64,000 bases of DNA from Pseudomonas asturiensis (GCF_900143095.1 NZ_FRDA01000012.1:1-64000); one strand, 5' to 3'; shown: positions 33,915 through 43,589, counted from the stretch's first letter. The notes: a model not told the origin generated them from the sequence alone. A program made the numbers and translations.

Positions 33915-36269
33915 TCAGTTCACCATCAGGCCGGGTGTTCTCATGGACTGGACGATCCAGGTTTCAAACGCAGTGGCCGCCAGCGGCCGGCTGATCAGAT
34001 AGCCCTGCGCGGTATCGCAATGCCAGCGCTGGAGCAGGTCCAGACTGTGCTGATATTCCACACCTTCGGCCACGACCTTGAGCCCCAGGTTGTGGCTCAT
34101 TTCGATGGTCGAACGCACGATGACCGCGTCCTCGCTGGTTTCATCCAGATTGCGGACAAAGGACTGGTCGATCTTCAATTCCTGGACCGGCAGACGCTTG
34201 AGGTGCGCCAGCGACGAATAACCCGTGCCAAAGTCATCCACCGACAGGCTGATACCGCAATCGCGCAGGCGATGCAGCACCACCAATGCCTTTTCCGGCT
34301 CGCTCATGACGGCGCTTTCGGTGATTTCAAACACCAGCTGTTCGGCTGGTACGTTGTAGTGCTTGAGCAGGCGCACCACGAATCCGGCCAGGTCGTCACC
34401 CAACAGGTCGTCGGCGGAGATGTTGACCGACACCTGCAGCACCAGCCCCCGCTGACGCCATTCGGCCAACTGGCGCATCGCCTCTTCGATGACCCAGTTG
34501 GTCAGCAGATGAATGCTGCCGGTGCGCTCGGCCAGCACGATGAATTCCGCAGGCGATACATTGCCGAATTGCGGATGGGTCCAGCGCAACAAGGCCTCGG
34601 CCTGGCGTACGGTGCCTTGGCGGATATCCAGTTTGGGTTGGTAATGCAGCGCCAGTTCGCCGTTTTGTGGCGCCTTGCGCAAATCCCGAATCAGACTGAT
34701 CTGGCGCTGATGCGCCAGGTCACGACCGTCCTGATAGATCTGCAAACGGCCCGGCAGTAAGGCAGCATCCTTGCGAGCGATGGCCGCTCGGCTGACCAGT
34801 TCCTGCGCCGAATGACCACTTTCGGGGTAGACGGTGATACCAATGCTGCACTCCAGCGTAATGTCGTGGCTGTCCAGACGCTGTGGCTCGCTGAGCAAGC
34901 GTTGCAGGCTGTCCGCCATGGCGACCGCGCCGTCGCTGGTCGTGTGGTCGAGCAGCAACAGAAACTCATTGGCGCTCAGCCGGGCGACCGTATCGCCCGC
35001 GCGCAAGGTGCTCTGCAGGCGCTGTCCTATCTCGCGCAGCAACTGCTCCACGCCTTCGGCACCCGAGCCCTCATTGATCAAGGCGAGGTTTTCGATCCCC
35101 ATGTACAGCAACGCCACCGGACGTTCAGCCGCAACAGCACTGCCAAGGCGCTCCATGACCAGCGCGCGGTTGGGCAGCCCGGTCAGGTTGTCGTGCAGCG
35201 CGTTGTGCGCCAGTTGCCCTTCACGCACCGCGATACCGTGTTGCATGCTGTTGATCGCATGCGCCAGCATCCCCAGTTCATCACTGCGGGCCATGTTCAC
35301 CGGCGTTGCATAGTCACCGTCGCCGATGCGTTTGGCGGCAACGGCCAGCGCGCGCACCGGCAGCGAGACGCTGCGCGCCAGCGCCAGGGTGCCGATCAGC
35401 GACGCCAACAGTGCCGCCAGGGAAATCCAGAAAATCTTTTCATCCAGTGGCGCAAAGGCTTGCAAGGCTTTGTCGAGCGGGCTCTGCAGCAAGGCGATCA
35501 CTTGTCCGTCGCCTGCATTGCCTGTATTGGCGAGCATCAGGGCCTGGCTGAGAAAGTTCAGGTTCGACTGCTCCGTGACCCGCATTTGCCCACCGGACGA
35601 GCTGCGCATCAATTCAATCAGACCGGCATGCAGCGCCTCGGGCTGGGTGCTGATCAACTCACCAGGCTGACCGTTTTCAATCGTGAGGAACGACACCTCA
35701 AGACCGCTCAACGAGCGAAGCTCCTGAGCGATGTCGCTGTCGATGGAGAAGCCCATCACCACGCGACCGATCGGCAGCGGTGCCAGCACCGTGCTCTCTA
35801 CCAGAAGATGCGGCGTGCCGCCGCCCGGTACGATCAGCACCGACTGGCTGTTGCGTTTGGCATTACGCAACGCCTGGTCGTAGACGAATTTCGACCCTTC
35901 GGGCACTTCGGCCTCGGTACTGGCAATCACAGTGCCGTCCATGCCCAGCAGAAACATGTCGCTGGCGTTGATGCGCTTACCATGGTTGAGCAACACCGAG
36001 CGAATGGTCGACGAGTCGGAGCTGGCCACGGCATCACGAAACCCGAAATCAGAGGACAGCAATTGCACGGTATCCCGCAGGCGCTTGCCGCGCAGGTCGA
36101 TAAGGCGTTCAAAGACCCGGCTACCGACTTCCAATTGCGCCTGGGCTTGCGTGCGAACGGCATCACCCGTCGCGACTTTGACCGCAAGAAAGACGGCACC
36201 GACCACAATCAGCAGCAGGGCAGTCAATACGACGGCGATGCGCGCCTGGAAGCTGAGCTTGAGGTTCAT
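33915..36269 (-). CDS. Cache-HAMP-GGDEF(degenerate)-EAL protein
   Basis: 784-residue membrane signalling protein. Membrane helix 1 is at about residues 10-31, then a periplasmic double-Cache-like sensor domain (about 35-270), helix 2 (about 278-297) and HAMP. A GGDEF domain follows with the active-site motif degraded to SANEF (about 431-435), then an EAL domain with an intact EALLRW (about 558-563), DDFGTGYSSL and KIDQSFV. It is therefore expected to hydrolyse cyclic di-GMP rather than make it, with the GGDEF part perhaps binding GTP. Its ATG overlaps the upstream cupredoxin-like gene by four bases. Confidence 0.92.
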   Translation of the reverse strand: MNLKLSFQARIAVVLTALLLIVVGAVFLAVKVATGDAVRTQAQAQLEVGSRVFERLIDLRGKRLRDTVQLLSSDFGFRDAVASSDSSTIRSVLLNHGKRINASDMFLLGMDGTVIASTEAEVPEGSKFVYDQALRNAKRNSQSVLIVPGGGTPHLLVESTVLAPLPIGRVVMGFSIDSDIAQELRSLSGLEVSFLTIENGQPGELISTQPEALHAGLIELMRSSSGGQMRVTEQSNLNFLSQALMLANTGNAGDGQVIALLQSPLDKALQAFAPLDEKIFWISLAALLASLIGTLALARSVSLPVRALAVAAKRIGDGDYATPVNMARSDELGMLAHAINSMQHGIAVREGQLAHNALHDNLTGLPNRALVMERLGSAVAAERPVALLYMGIENLALINEGSGAEGVEQLLREIGQRLQSTLRAGDTVARLSANEFLLLLDHTTSDGAVAMADSLQRLLSEPQRLDSHDITLECSIGITVYPESGHSAQELVSRAAIARKDAALLPGRLQIYQDGRDLAHQRQISLIRDLRKAPQNGELALHYQPKLDIRQGTVRQAEALLRWTHPQFGNVSPAEFIVLAERTGSIHLLTNWVIEEAMRQLAEWRQRGLVLQVSVNISADDLLGDDLAGFVVRLLKHYNVPAEQLVFEITESAVMSEPEKALVVLHRLRDCGISLSVDDFGTGYSSLAHLKRLPVQELKIDQSFVRNLDETSEDAVIVRSTIEMSHNLGLKVVAEGVEYQHSLDLLQRWHCDTAQGYLISRPLAATAFETWIVQSMRTPGLMVN

Positions 36270-36940
36270 TCATGCGCAGCCTTGTGAAAGGCGTCACCGA
36301 AACCGCTGGTGGCCGGTTTGGCGGGCGTGTCGGCGGCTTTAGGCTGGCCCGGCAGGATGAAACGTTGCGTGAGGCCCGCAGCCGGAATGTCGAATTCGCC
36401 ACCCGATATGGGCTGCATGTCCTCGACCTGCGGATGCCAGAGCGTGGCCTGATAATGACCGGCCGGCATCGAATCGAGCTTGAGCTGACCAGTGCTGTCG
36501 GTCACGCCAAACCAGGGCTCGTCGGTGACGTAGATATAACCGACCATCCAGTCATGAATGTTGCAGCCCAGCACCACGACGCCCGGCTTGTCGAACAGCA
36601 AGGGCTCCGAAGGCGTGCCTTCATAAAGGCGCAACTCGAATCGCTTGGCCGGGGAAAACGAATAGACCTGATGGCGAATGTTATCGCTGTTGGGAAATTT
36701 CACCTGCGTGCCGACACGCACGGCCAGAACGTGAGGCGAAAACTCCTGATCACGTTGGTCCATGGCCGCCTTGAGCGGCGCAGGCGAGGCATTCGACGGG
36801 CCTTTGAGCGTCACCACGGCATCGGCAAGGGGCGTGCCCTGCTTATCGAGTATTTGCGCCGTCAACGTAGCAGCCGACGCATTCGCCGCCGACGCTATCC
36901 ATAGCCCGGCAAGCACTGCTGAGAAAAATATGTTGGTCAT
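36266..36940 (-). CDS. periplasmic cupredoxin-like 'methylamine utilisation' protein
   Basis: 224-residue secreted protein. ATG 36940 begins a signal peptide (FFSAVLAGLWIASAANASA). A cupredoxin-like domain has candidate copper ligands His in NIRHQVYSF and Cys/His/Met in GCNIHDWM, which is the blue-copper order H...C..H..M. It resembles proteins annotated as methylamine utilisation protein MauL, but no methylamine dehydrogenase genes are present, so the name should not be taken as function. First gene of the operon with the EAL, DUF3034 and globin genes. Confidence 0.82.
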   Translation of the reverse strand: MTNIFFSAVLAGLWIASAANASAATLTAQILDKQGTPLADAVVTLKGPSNASPAPLKAAMDQRDQEFSPHVLAVRVGTQVKFPNSDNIRHQVYSFSPAKRFELRLYEGTPSEPLLFDKPGVVVLGCNIHDWMVGYIYVTDEPWFGVTDSTGQLKLDSMPAGHYQATLWHPQVEDMQPISGGEFDIPAAGLTQRFILPGQPKAADTPAKPATSGFGDAFHKAAHE

Positions 36941-37124
36941 CACCGATTCAACCCGCCACGGCAGCGCCGTAAATAAATAAGCCAGCCTTGGCGACAATTG
37001 AAAGGTCCTGGAAAACCGCTGAACCCGCGGTTTTATCGCCACTCTTCACACTATCGACCAAAGCCATTGAAACCTGAGGATGCTTGCCCCATCTAAGAGC
37101 CATGTTCAACTTCTCAGGTGCCCC

Positions 37125-39542
37125 ATGAGCGACCAGCAGACAGACTCGCCAGATTCGCCGAATGACCAGACCGAGCACGAAGTGTCCCTGAGTTCCGACA
37201 GCACCTCCCTCGCCCTGCCCGGCCAGAACCTGCCGGACAAGGTCTACATCATTCCGATTCATAACCGCCCGTTTTTTCCGGCTCAGGTCCTGCCGGTCAT
37301 TGTCAATGAAGAGCCTTGGGCCGAAACGCTGGAACTGGTCAGCAAGTCCGAGCATCACTCGCTCGCCCTGTTCTTCATGGACACGCCCCAGGAAGACCCG
37401 CGCCACTTCAATACCAGTGCGTTGCCCGAGTATGGCACTTTGGTCAAGGTTCATCACGCCAGCCGCGAAAATGGCCGCCTGCAGTTCGTGGCACAAGGGC
37501 TGAGCCGGGTTCGGATCCGTACCTGGCTCAAGCATCATCGCCCGCCTTATCTGGTAGAAGTCGAATACCCGCAACAGCCCAATGAGCCGACCGACGAGGT
37601 CAAAGCCTATGGCATGGCCCTGATCAATGCGATCAAAGAGCTGCTGCCACTCAATCCGCTGTACAGCGAAGAGCTGAAAAACTACCTCAACCGCTTCAGC
37701 CCTAATGATCCTTCACCGCTGACCGACTTCGCCGCAGCCCTGACTTCGGCGACGGGCGTGGAATTGCAGCAGGTGCTGGATTGCGTGCCCATGCTCAAGC
37801 GCATGGAAAAAGTCCTGCCGATGCTGCGCAAGGAAGTGGAAGTTGCGCGCTTGCAGAAAGAGATTTCCGCCGAGGTCAATCGCAAGATCGGCGAACACCA
37901 GCGCCAGTTCTTCCTCAAGGAACAGCTCAAGGTCATCCAGCAGGAGCTGGGCCTGAGCAAGGATGACCGCAGCGCCGACATCGAACAGTTCGAGCAGCGC
38001 CTGGAAGGCAAGACCCTGCCGGCACAGGCACGCAAGAAAGTTGACGAAGAAATCGGCAAACTCAAGGTCCTGGAAACCGGCTCGCCCGAATACGCCGTGA
38101 CCCGTAACTATCTGGACTGGGTCAGCTCCCTGCCCTGGGGCATCTATGGTGCGGACAAGCTGGACCTCAAACACGCGCGTAAAGTGCTCGACCAGCATCA
38201 TGCAGGCCTGGATGACATCAAGGCGCGGATTCTCGAATTCCTCGCCGTCGGCGCGTACAAGGGTGAAATCAGCGGCTCGATCGTGCTGCTGGTCGGCCCG
38301 CCGGGCGTGGGCAAGACCAGTGTCGGACGCTCGATAGCCGAGTCTCTGGGGCGACCGTTCTATCGCTTGAGTGTCGGCGGTATGCGCGACGAAGCGGAAA
38401 TCAAGGGGCATCGTCGCACCTACATCGGCGCGCAGCCCGGCAAGCTGGTGCAGGCGCTCAAGGATGTGGAAGTGATGAACCCGGTCATCATGCTCGATGA
38501 AATTGACAAGATGGGACAAAGCTATCAGGGCGACCCGGCGTCGGCGCTGCTGGAAACGCTGGATCCGGAGCAGAACGTCGAATTCCTCGATCATTACCTG
38601 GACCTGCGTCTGGACCTGTCCAAAGTCCTGTTCGTCTGCACCGCCAACACGCTGGACTCGATCCCCGGCCCGTTGCTGGATCGTATGGAAGTGATTCGCC
38701 TGTCCGGCTATATCACCGAAGAAAAACTCGCCATCGCCAAGCGCCACCTGTGGCCCAAGCAACTGGAAAAGGCCGGCGTTGCCAAGAGCAAACTGACCAT
38801 CAGCGACAGCGCATTGCGTGCAGTGATCGAAGGCTATGCGCGCGAAGCGGGCGTGCGGCATCTGGAGAAGCAACTCGGCAAGCTGGTGCGCAAGGCCGTG
38901 GTCAAACTGCTGGACGCGCCTGACTCGGTGATCAAGATCGGGCCCAAGGACCTTGAAGCGTCGCTGGGCATGCCAGTGTTCCGCAGCGAGCAAGTGTTGT
39001 CGGGCACAGGCGTCATCACAGGTCTGGCCTGGACCAGCATGGGCGGCGCTACGCTGCCCATTGAAGCGACCCGAATCCACACACTGAACCGCGGCTTCAA
39101 ACTGACAGGTCAGTTGGGCGACGTGATGAAAGAGTCGGCGGAAATCGCCTACAGCTACGTGAGTTCCAACCTGTCGAAATTTGGCGGCGACGCGAAGTTC
39201 TTCGATGAAGCATTCGTGCATTTGCACGTACCGGAAGGCGCAACGCCAAAAGACGGCCCGAGCGCAGGTGTGACCATGGCCAGCGCGTTGCTGTCCCTGG
39301 CCCGCAACCAGCCGCCGAAAAAAGGCGTGGCCATGACTGGCGAACTGACGCTCACCGGGCATGTGCTGCCGATTGGCGGCGTACGGGAGAAAGTCATCGC
39401 GGCGCGTCGTCAGAAGATCAATGAGCTGATCCTGCCGGAGCCCAACCGCGGTCACTTCGAGGAGCTGCCCGATTACCTGAAAGAAGGTATCACCGTGCAC
39501 TTTGCCAAGCGCTTTGCGGACGTGGCGAAAGTGCTGTTTTAA
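37125..39542 (+). CDS. lon: ATP-dependent protease Lon (second-copy type)
   Basis: 805-residue Lon. N-terminal substrate-binding LAN domain (VYIIPIHNRPFFPAQVLPV), coiled segment, AAA+ module with Walker A GPPGVGKT (about residues 391-398) and Walker B MLDEIDK, and a C-terminal protease with S713 (DGPSAGV) and K756 (GVREKV). The 43-residue Ser-Lys spacing equals that of E. coli Lon. The acidic, low-complexity first 40 residues and its place beside cmoAB rather than clpX suggest it is the second Lon of pseudomonads, not the clpX-linked one. ATG 37125 chosen as the usual start. Confidence 0.9.
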   Translation: MSDQQTDSPDSPNDQTEHEVSLSSDSTSLALPGQNLPDKVYIIPIHNRPFFPAQVLPVIVNEEPWAETLELVSKSEHHSLALFFMDTPQEDPRHFNTSALPEYGTLVKVHHASRENGRLQFVAQGLSRVRIRTWLKHHRPPYLVEVEYPQQPNEPTDEVKAYGMALINAIKELLPLNPLYSEELKNYLNRFSPNDPSPLTDFAAALTSATGVELQQVLDCVPMLKRMEKVLPMLRKEVEVARLQKEISAEVNRKIGEHQRQFFLKEQLKVIQQELGLSKDDRSADIEQFEQRLEGKTLPAQARKKVDEEIGKLKVLETGSPEYAVTRNYLDWVSSLPWGIYGADKLDLKHARKVLDQHHAGLDDIKARILEFLAVGAYKGEISGSIVLLVGPPGVGKTSVGRSIAESLGRPFYRLSVGGMRDEAEIKGHRRTYIGAQPGKLVQALKDVEVMNPVIMLDEIDKMGQSYQGDPASALLETLDPEQNVEFLDHYLDLRLDLSKVLFVCTANTLDSIPGPLLDRMEVIRLSGYITEEKLAIAKRHLWPKQLEKAGVAKSKLTISDSALRAVIEGYAREAGVRHLEKQLGKLVRKAVVKLLDAPDSVIKIGPKDLEASLGMPVFRSEQVLSGTGVITGLAWTSMGGATLPIEATRIHTLNRGFKLTGQLGDVMKESAEIAYSYVSSNLSKFGGDAKFFDEAFVHLHVPEGATPKDGPSAGVTMASALLSLARNQPPKKGVAMTGELTLTGHVLPIGGVREKVIAARRQKINELILPEPNRGHFEELPDYLKEGITVHFAKRFADVAKVLF

Positions 39543-39561
39543 GCTGTAACGGGTATCGCGC

Positions 39562-39583
39562 GGGAGTGAGCTTGCTCACTCCC
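39562..39583. repeat. compact REP hairpin after lon
   Basis: GGGAGTGAGC TT GCTCACTCCC is a perfect 10-base stem 20 bases after the lon stop. It is a head-to-head fusion of the REP half seen at position 1. It may protect the mRNA end; there is no T-tract. Confidence 0.65.
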
Positions 39584-39698
39584 CTACGATGCTGATCGTG
39601 CGCCATGTTCTGTGACGGCACTCACCTGCACCTCAAGCTCCCCTCCAAAACCCTGATCGGTTATTCTCCAGCATCGTCTCGCAAAACCGGACCTTGCC

Positions 39699-40091
39699 AT
39701 GACTCCTGCCCGCCTCATCGCGCCGTTGAGCCTCGCCCTGTTGAGTGCCTGCGCTCAAACACCTAAAAATATCGTCTCCATCGACAGCCAGAACGACTGC
39801 CCGTTGAGCCTGAAAACCGGGCAAACGCTGATTCTGACGCTGCCCAGCAACCCGACCACCGGCTTTCGCTGGCTGACCCAGAACCCGGCGCAAAACATTC
39901 TGCGCAGTCTGGGGCCTGAGGTGTACGCCAACGGCGCAAACAAGGAAATGATCGGCAGCGGCGGCGAGTCGGTGTGGCGTTACAAAGCGACCGAGGCCGG
40001 CACCGGACGCCTGATGATGGTCTACCAGCAGCCTTGGGCACCGGAAGTCCCGCCGGAGCAGACGTTCGACTGCGCCATCACGGTCAACTGA
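39699..40091 (+). CDS. chagasin-type (I42) protease inhibitor lipoprotein
   Basis: 130-residue lipoprotein (LLSAC, lipidated C18) with the chagasin fold. The three inhibitory loops are visible: NPTTGFRW, GSGGESVWRY and the YQQPWAPE loop (usually R-P-W-x-P). Chagasins block papain-like cysteine proteases, and in plant pathogens could act against host enzymes or protect the cell. It lies after lon, but separated by a repeat, so co-expression is not certain. Confidence 0.88.
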   Translation: MTPARLIAPLSLALLSACAQTPKNIVSIDSQNDCPLSLKTGQTLILTLPSNPTTGFRWLTQNPAQNILRSLGPEVYANGANKEMIGSGGESVWRYKATEAGTGRLMMVYQQPWAPEVPPEQTFDCAITVN

Positions 40092-40204
40092 AGCCTTTCA
40101 GGCGCCTGGCGCGGCGACTCATCCGAGAAGCTGCGCTGTACCATGCATCCCGGCGACAACTTGGCTAGAATGCCCGCCTTTCAAAAGCCTTCGCCGGAAT
40201 CGCC

Positions 40205-40948
40205 GTGAGCAAAGAACCCGACCGCCTATTCGCCCAGCCTCTGGCTCAGGTGCCTGACTTCGCCTTCAATGAAGACGTGGTGCGGGTGTTCCCGGACATG
40301 ATCAAGCGCTCGGTGCCGGGCTACCCGACGATTGTCGAAAACCTCGGCGTGCTCGCGGCGCAGTTCGCACAACCCGATACCGTTCTCTACGACCTGGGCA
40401 GTTCGCTGGGTGCTGTCACTCAGGCACTGCGCCGCCATGTGCGTGGCGAGGGTTGCCGAGTGATCGCCATCGACAACTCGCAGGCCATGGTCGAACGCTG
40501 CCGCGAGTACCTTAACGCGCAGAATTCGATGTTTCAGGAGCTGTTGCCGGTGGAGGTCATCGAGGGCGATATTCTGGGTCTGACGTTCCAGCCCGCCTCG
40601 GTGGTCGCCTTGAACTTCACCCTGCAATTCATCGCACCCGAGCAGCGTCTGGAACTGCTGGGCCGGATCCGCAACGCGCTGGTGCCGGGCGGTGCGTTGA
40701 TCCTGTCGGAAAAGTTGCGCTTCGAAGACGAGCAGGCGCACGCGCTACTGACTGACCTGCACATCGCCTTCAAACGCGCTAATGGTTACAGCGATCTGGA
40801 GATTGCCCAGAAACGCAGCGCCATCGAGAACGTCATGAAACCCGACAGCCTCGAAGAACATCGCCAACGTCTGCTCGCCGCCGGTTTTTCCAAGGTGGTG
40901 CCGTGGTTCCAATGCCTTAACTTTGCCTCGTTGATTGCCCTGCCATGA
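40205..40948 (+). CDS. cmoA: carboxy-S-adenosyl-L-methionine synthase CmoA
   Basis: 247-residue Rossmann-fold enzyme that converts SAM and prephenate to carboxy-SAM. Landmarks are VLYDLGSSLGAVTQALRR (SAM site), AIDNSQAMVERC and LNFTLQFI. GTG 40205 is the start, giving the standard length. It overlaps cmoB by four bases (ATGA), so the two work and are made together for uridine-5-oxyacetic acid at tRNA position 34. Confidence 0.95.
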   Translation: MSKEPDRLFAQPLAQVPDFAFNEDVVRVFPDMIKRSVPGYPTIVENLGVLAAQFAQPDTVLYDLGSSLGAVTQALRRHVRGEGCRVIAIDNSQAMVERCREYLNAQNSMFQELLPVEVIEGDILGLTFQPASVVALNFTLQFIAPEQRLELLGRIRNALVPGGALILSEKLRFEDEQAHALLTDLHIAFKRANGYSDLEIAQKRSAIENVMKPDSLEEHRQRLLAAGFSKVVPWFQCLNFASLIALP

Positions 40949-41904
40949 TTGATCTCGCTCCACTTGCCCGCCGTCTGGCAGGCACCCCGCTTGCTGAGTG
41001 GGCCAACGGCCTGCAAGCCCAGCTCGACACCAAGATGACCAAGGGCCACGGCGACCTGCAGCGCTGGCAGAGTGCGCTGGACGCCCTGCCGCCGCTAACG
41101 CCGAGCCGCGTGGATCTGGCCGACAGCTTTACCCTGGAAACCGAGTGCAACGGCGAAACCCGGACGGTGCTGCGCAAGGCCTTGATGGGCCTGTCGCCAT
41201 GGCGCAAGGGACCGTTCAACGTGTTCGGCGTGCACATCGACACCGAATGGCGCTCGGACTGGAAATGGTCGCGGGTATCGCCACACCTTGACCTCAAGGG
41301 CAAGCGCGTACTGGATGTGGGCTGCGGCAATGGCTATTACCAGTGGCGCATGCTGGGTGCCGGGGCTGACTGCGTAATCGGCGTTGACCCCAACTGGCTG
41401 TTCTTCTGCCAGTTTCAGGCCATGCAGCGTTACTTGCCCGACCTGCCCGCCTGGCACCTGCCTTTCGCGCTTGAGGACCTGCCTGCCAGCCTGGAAGGGT
41501 TCGACACGGTGTTTTCAATGGGCGTGCTGTATCACCGAAAATCGCCCATCGACCATTTGCTGGCATTGAAAGACTGCCTGGTCAAAGGTGGCGAGCTGGT
41601 CATGGAAACGCTGGTGGTGCCGGGCGACGTACATCAGGTGCTGGTGCCCGAGGATCGTTACGCGCAGATGCGCAACGTCTGGTTTTTGCCTTCCGTACCC
41701 GCCCTGGAACTGTGGATGCGTCGCGCAGGCTTCACTGATGTGCGCTGCGTGGATGTCAGCCACACGACGGTCGAGGAGCAGCGCAGCACCGAGTGGATGC
41801 GCTACCAGTCGCTGGGCGACTTCCTCGACCCCGAGGACCATAGCAAGACCGTCGAAGGCCTGCCCGCGCCGATGCGGGCGGTGATTGTGGGGCGTAAGCC
41901 TTAA
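40945..41904 (+). CDS. cmoB: tRNA U34 carboxymethyltransferase CmoB
   Basis: 319-residue enzyme that transfers the carboxymethyl group from carboxy-SAM to 5-hydroxyuridine-34. Landmarks are WRSDWKWSRVSPHL, the nucleotide-binding VLDVGCGNGYYQWRM and GVLYHRKSPIDHL. Its ATG overlaps the cmoA stop. Full length. Confidence 0.95.
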   Translation: MIDLAPLARRLAGTPLAEWANGLQAQLDTKMTKGHGDLQRWQSALDALPPLTPSRVDLADSFTLETECNGETRTVLRKALMGLSPWRKGPFNVFGVHIDTEWRSDWKWSRVSPHLDLKGKRVLDVGCGNGYYQWRMLGAGADCVIGVDPNWLFFCQFQAMQRYLPDLPAWHLPFALEDLPASLEGFDTVFSMGVLYHRKSPIDHLLALKDCLVKGGELVMETLVVPGDVHQVLVPEDRYAQMRNVWFLPSVPALELWMRRAGFTDVRCVDVSHTTVEEQRSTEWMRYQSLGDFLDPEDHSKTVEGLPAPMRAVIVGRKP

Positions 41905-41976
41905 AAATCACCAGGACACGATCTGCGGGAGGTCTCGTCTCGTCTAAGACGGCCGCGCTGTCGCGCAGCAAACCTT

Positions 41977-42037
41977 GTGGGAGGCGGCTTGCCGGCGATG
42001 AAGTCGGCGTGATTTATCGCCAGCAAGCCGCCCTCAC
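41977..42037. repeat. REP doublet
   Basis: GTGGGAGGCGGCTTGCCGGC faces an inverted copy, GCCAGCAAGCCGCCCTCAC, between the convergent cmoB and pdxJ genes. Same subtype as at 23082. Confidence 0.75.
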
Positions 42038-42056
42038 ATGCGGACAGTAGCGCTGC

Positions 42057-42797
42057 CTATCGTGCTGCCGCGACAATCAGTGCCTTCATCTCAGCCACAG
42101 CCGCCTTGAAGCCCACGAACAGCGCATGCGCCACCAGTGCATGGCCGATGTTCAGTTCGTTGATGCCCTTGATCGCTGCCACGGCTTCAACGTTGTGATA
42201 ATGCAGGCCATGACCGGCGTTGACGATCAACCCCTGTGCCAGACCGAACGCAACGCCATCGGCAACCCGCTGCAGCTCTACCGCGACCTCAGTCGGCGTT
42301 TGCGCGTCGGCATAACGGCCGGTGTGAAGCTCGATGGCAGGCGCACCGACACGTCTGGACGCCGCAATCTGGCGCTCATCGGCGTCAATGAACAGCGACA
42401 CTTCACAGCCGATTTTCGACAGGCGCTCGACGGCCGCCTGGATACGGGCCTCCTGACCGGCAACGTCCAGACCGCCCTCGGTAGTCAGCTCCTGGCGCGT
42501 CTCTGGCACCAGGCACACATGAGCAGGACGAATCCGCTCGGCAAACGAGAGCATCTCTTCCGTGACGCCCATTTCGAAGTTCATGCGGGTCTGCAATACG
42601 TCCTTGAGCAGCAGGACATCGCGCTCCTGAATGTGGCGACGGTCTTCGCGCAGGTGCACCGTAATGCCATCGGCACCCGCCTCTTCGGCATCCAGCGCAG
42701 CCTTGACCGGGTCCGGGTAGCGCGTGCCACGGGCCTGACGCAACGTAGCCACGTGATCGATGTTCACGCCAAGAAGGATGCGGGTGCTTTGAGTCAC
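42057..42797 (-). CDS. pdxJ: pyridoxine 5'-phosphate synthase
   Basis: 246-residue TIM-barrel enzyme of vitamin B6 synthesis that condenses 1-deoxyxylulose 5-phosphate with 3-amino-2-oxopropyl phosphate. Landmarks are LLGVNIDHVATLRQARG, ITVHLREDRRHI and NAGHGLHYHN. GTG 42797 is chosen, with AGGAG upstream; the frame extends further without support. Downstream of recO, as in many gammaproteobacteria. Confidence 0.95.
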   Translation of the reverse strand: MTQSTRILLGVNIDHVATLRQARGTRYPDPVKAALDAEEAGADGITVHLREDRRHIQERDVLLLKDVLQTRMNFEMGVTEEMLSFAERIRPAHVCLVPETRQELTTEGGLDVAGQEARIQAAVERLSKIGCEVSLFIDADERQIAASRRVGAPAIELHTGRYADAQTPTEVAVELQRVADGVAFGLAQGLIVNAGHGLHYHNVEAVAAIKGINELNIGHALVAHALFVGFKAAVAEMKALIVAAAR

Positions 42798-42848
42798 GGG
42801 AGGTCTCCTGATAGTTGATCGAAGCAGGCCGCAGAGCATAAAGCCTGT

Positions 42849-43532
42849 TTACGGCTTGCGAAACAGTTCACGGCTGACTAATGGACGGCCGCCCAGATGC
42901 ACGGCCAGTGCCTGACGCATCAAACGCTTGGCAGCCGACAACGCGCCCGGCGCACTCCAGTCCGCTTCGGCCATGGCCAGCAACTCGACACCCTGAAACA
43001 GACCGGGCTGCAATAGGTAGACCCGCTCAAGACCGGCGTCCACTTGCAGGCGGTACATCCCGTCTGCGGCGAGTGGCTCGCCATGGATGTCGGCGTCCAG
43101 CGCGAAGCCGTAGCCGAGGTCGTCCAGCAAACGCCATTCGAACGAACGCAGCAAAGGTTCGAGCGCACGCCCTTCTGCCAGCGCCATCAACGTGGCGGCA
43201 TAGTGATCGAATACGGCAGGATGGGGGTCTTCGGAAGGTAGCAGGCGAATCAGCAACTCGTTGAGGTACATGCCGCTGAACAGCGCCTCACCGGTCATCC
43301 AGGTAGCGACACCGGCGCTTTCCATACGACCGACATTCTTGAGTTCGCCGCGCCCGCGGAACTCGACTTCAAGCGGTACGAAAGGGCGAGCCAGCGACCC
43401 GGCCTTGCCTTTGGCACTGCGCAACACGGCACGCAGTCGACCCTGGGGCGTCAGAAAATCGACCAACGCGCTGTTTTCGCGATACGCACGGCTGTGCAGC
43501 ACATAAGCAGATTGGCCGGTTGGCGTGCTCAT
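42849..43532 (-). CDS. recO: DNA repair protein RecO
   Basis: 227-residue recombination mediator that, with RecR, loads RecA on SSB-coated DNA. The N-terminal OB-fold starts with SAYVLHSRAYRENSALVDFLT, and a conserved helical C-terminal part includes FEWRLLDDLGYGF. The zinc ribbon seen in some RecO proteins is absent. It is between era and pdxJ. Confidence 0.92.
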   Translation of the reverse strand: MSTPTGQSAYVLHSRAYRENSALVDFLTPQGRLRAVLRSAKGKAGSLARPFVPLEVEFRGRGELKNVGRMESAGVATWMTGEALFSGMYLNELLIRLLPSEDPHPAVFDHYAATLMALAEGRALEPLLRSFEWRLLDDLGYGFALDADIHGEPLAADGMYRLQVDAGLERVYLLQPGLFQGVELLAMAEADWSAPGALSAAKRLMRQALAVHLGGRPLVSRELFRKP

Positions 43533-43556
43533 CGGGCGGGCTCGAAAAGAGAAAAG

Positions 43557-43581
43557 TTCACCCGACCGAAGGCCGGGTGAA
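43557..43581 (-). terminator. hairpin between era and recO
   Basis: TTCACCCG and CGGGTGAA arms with an inner GGCC/GGTC extension, followed on the minus strand by CTTTTC. It could be a partial terminator that lowers recO-pdxJ expression. Confidence 0.5.
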
Positions 43582-43589
43582 AAGACAAC

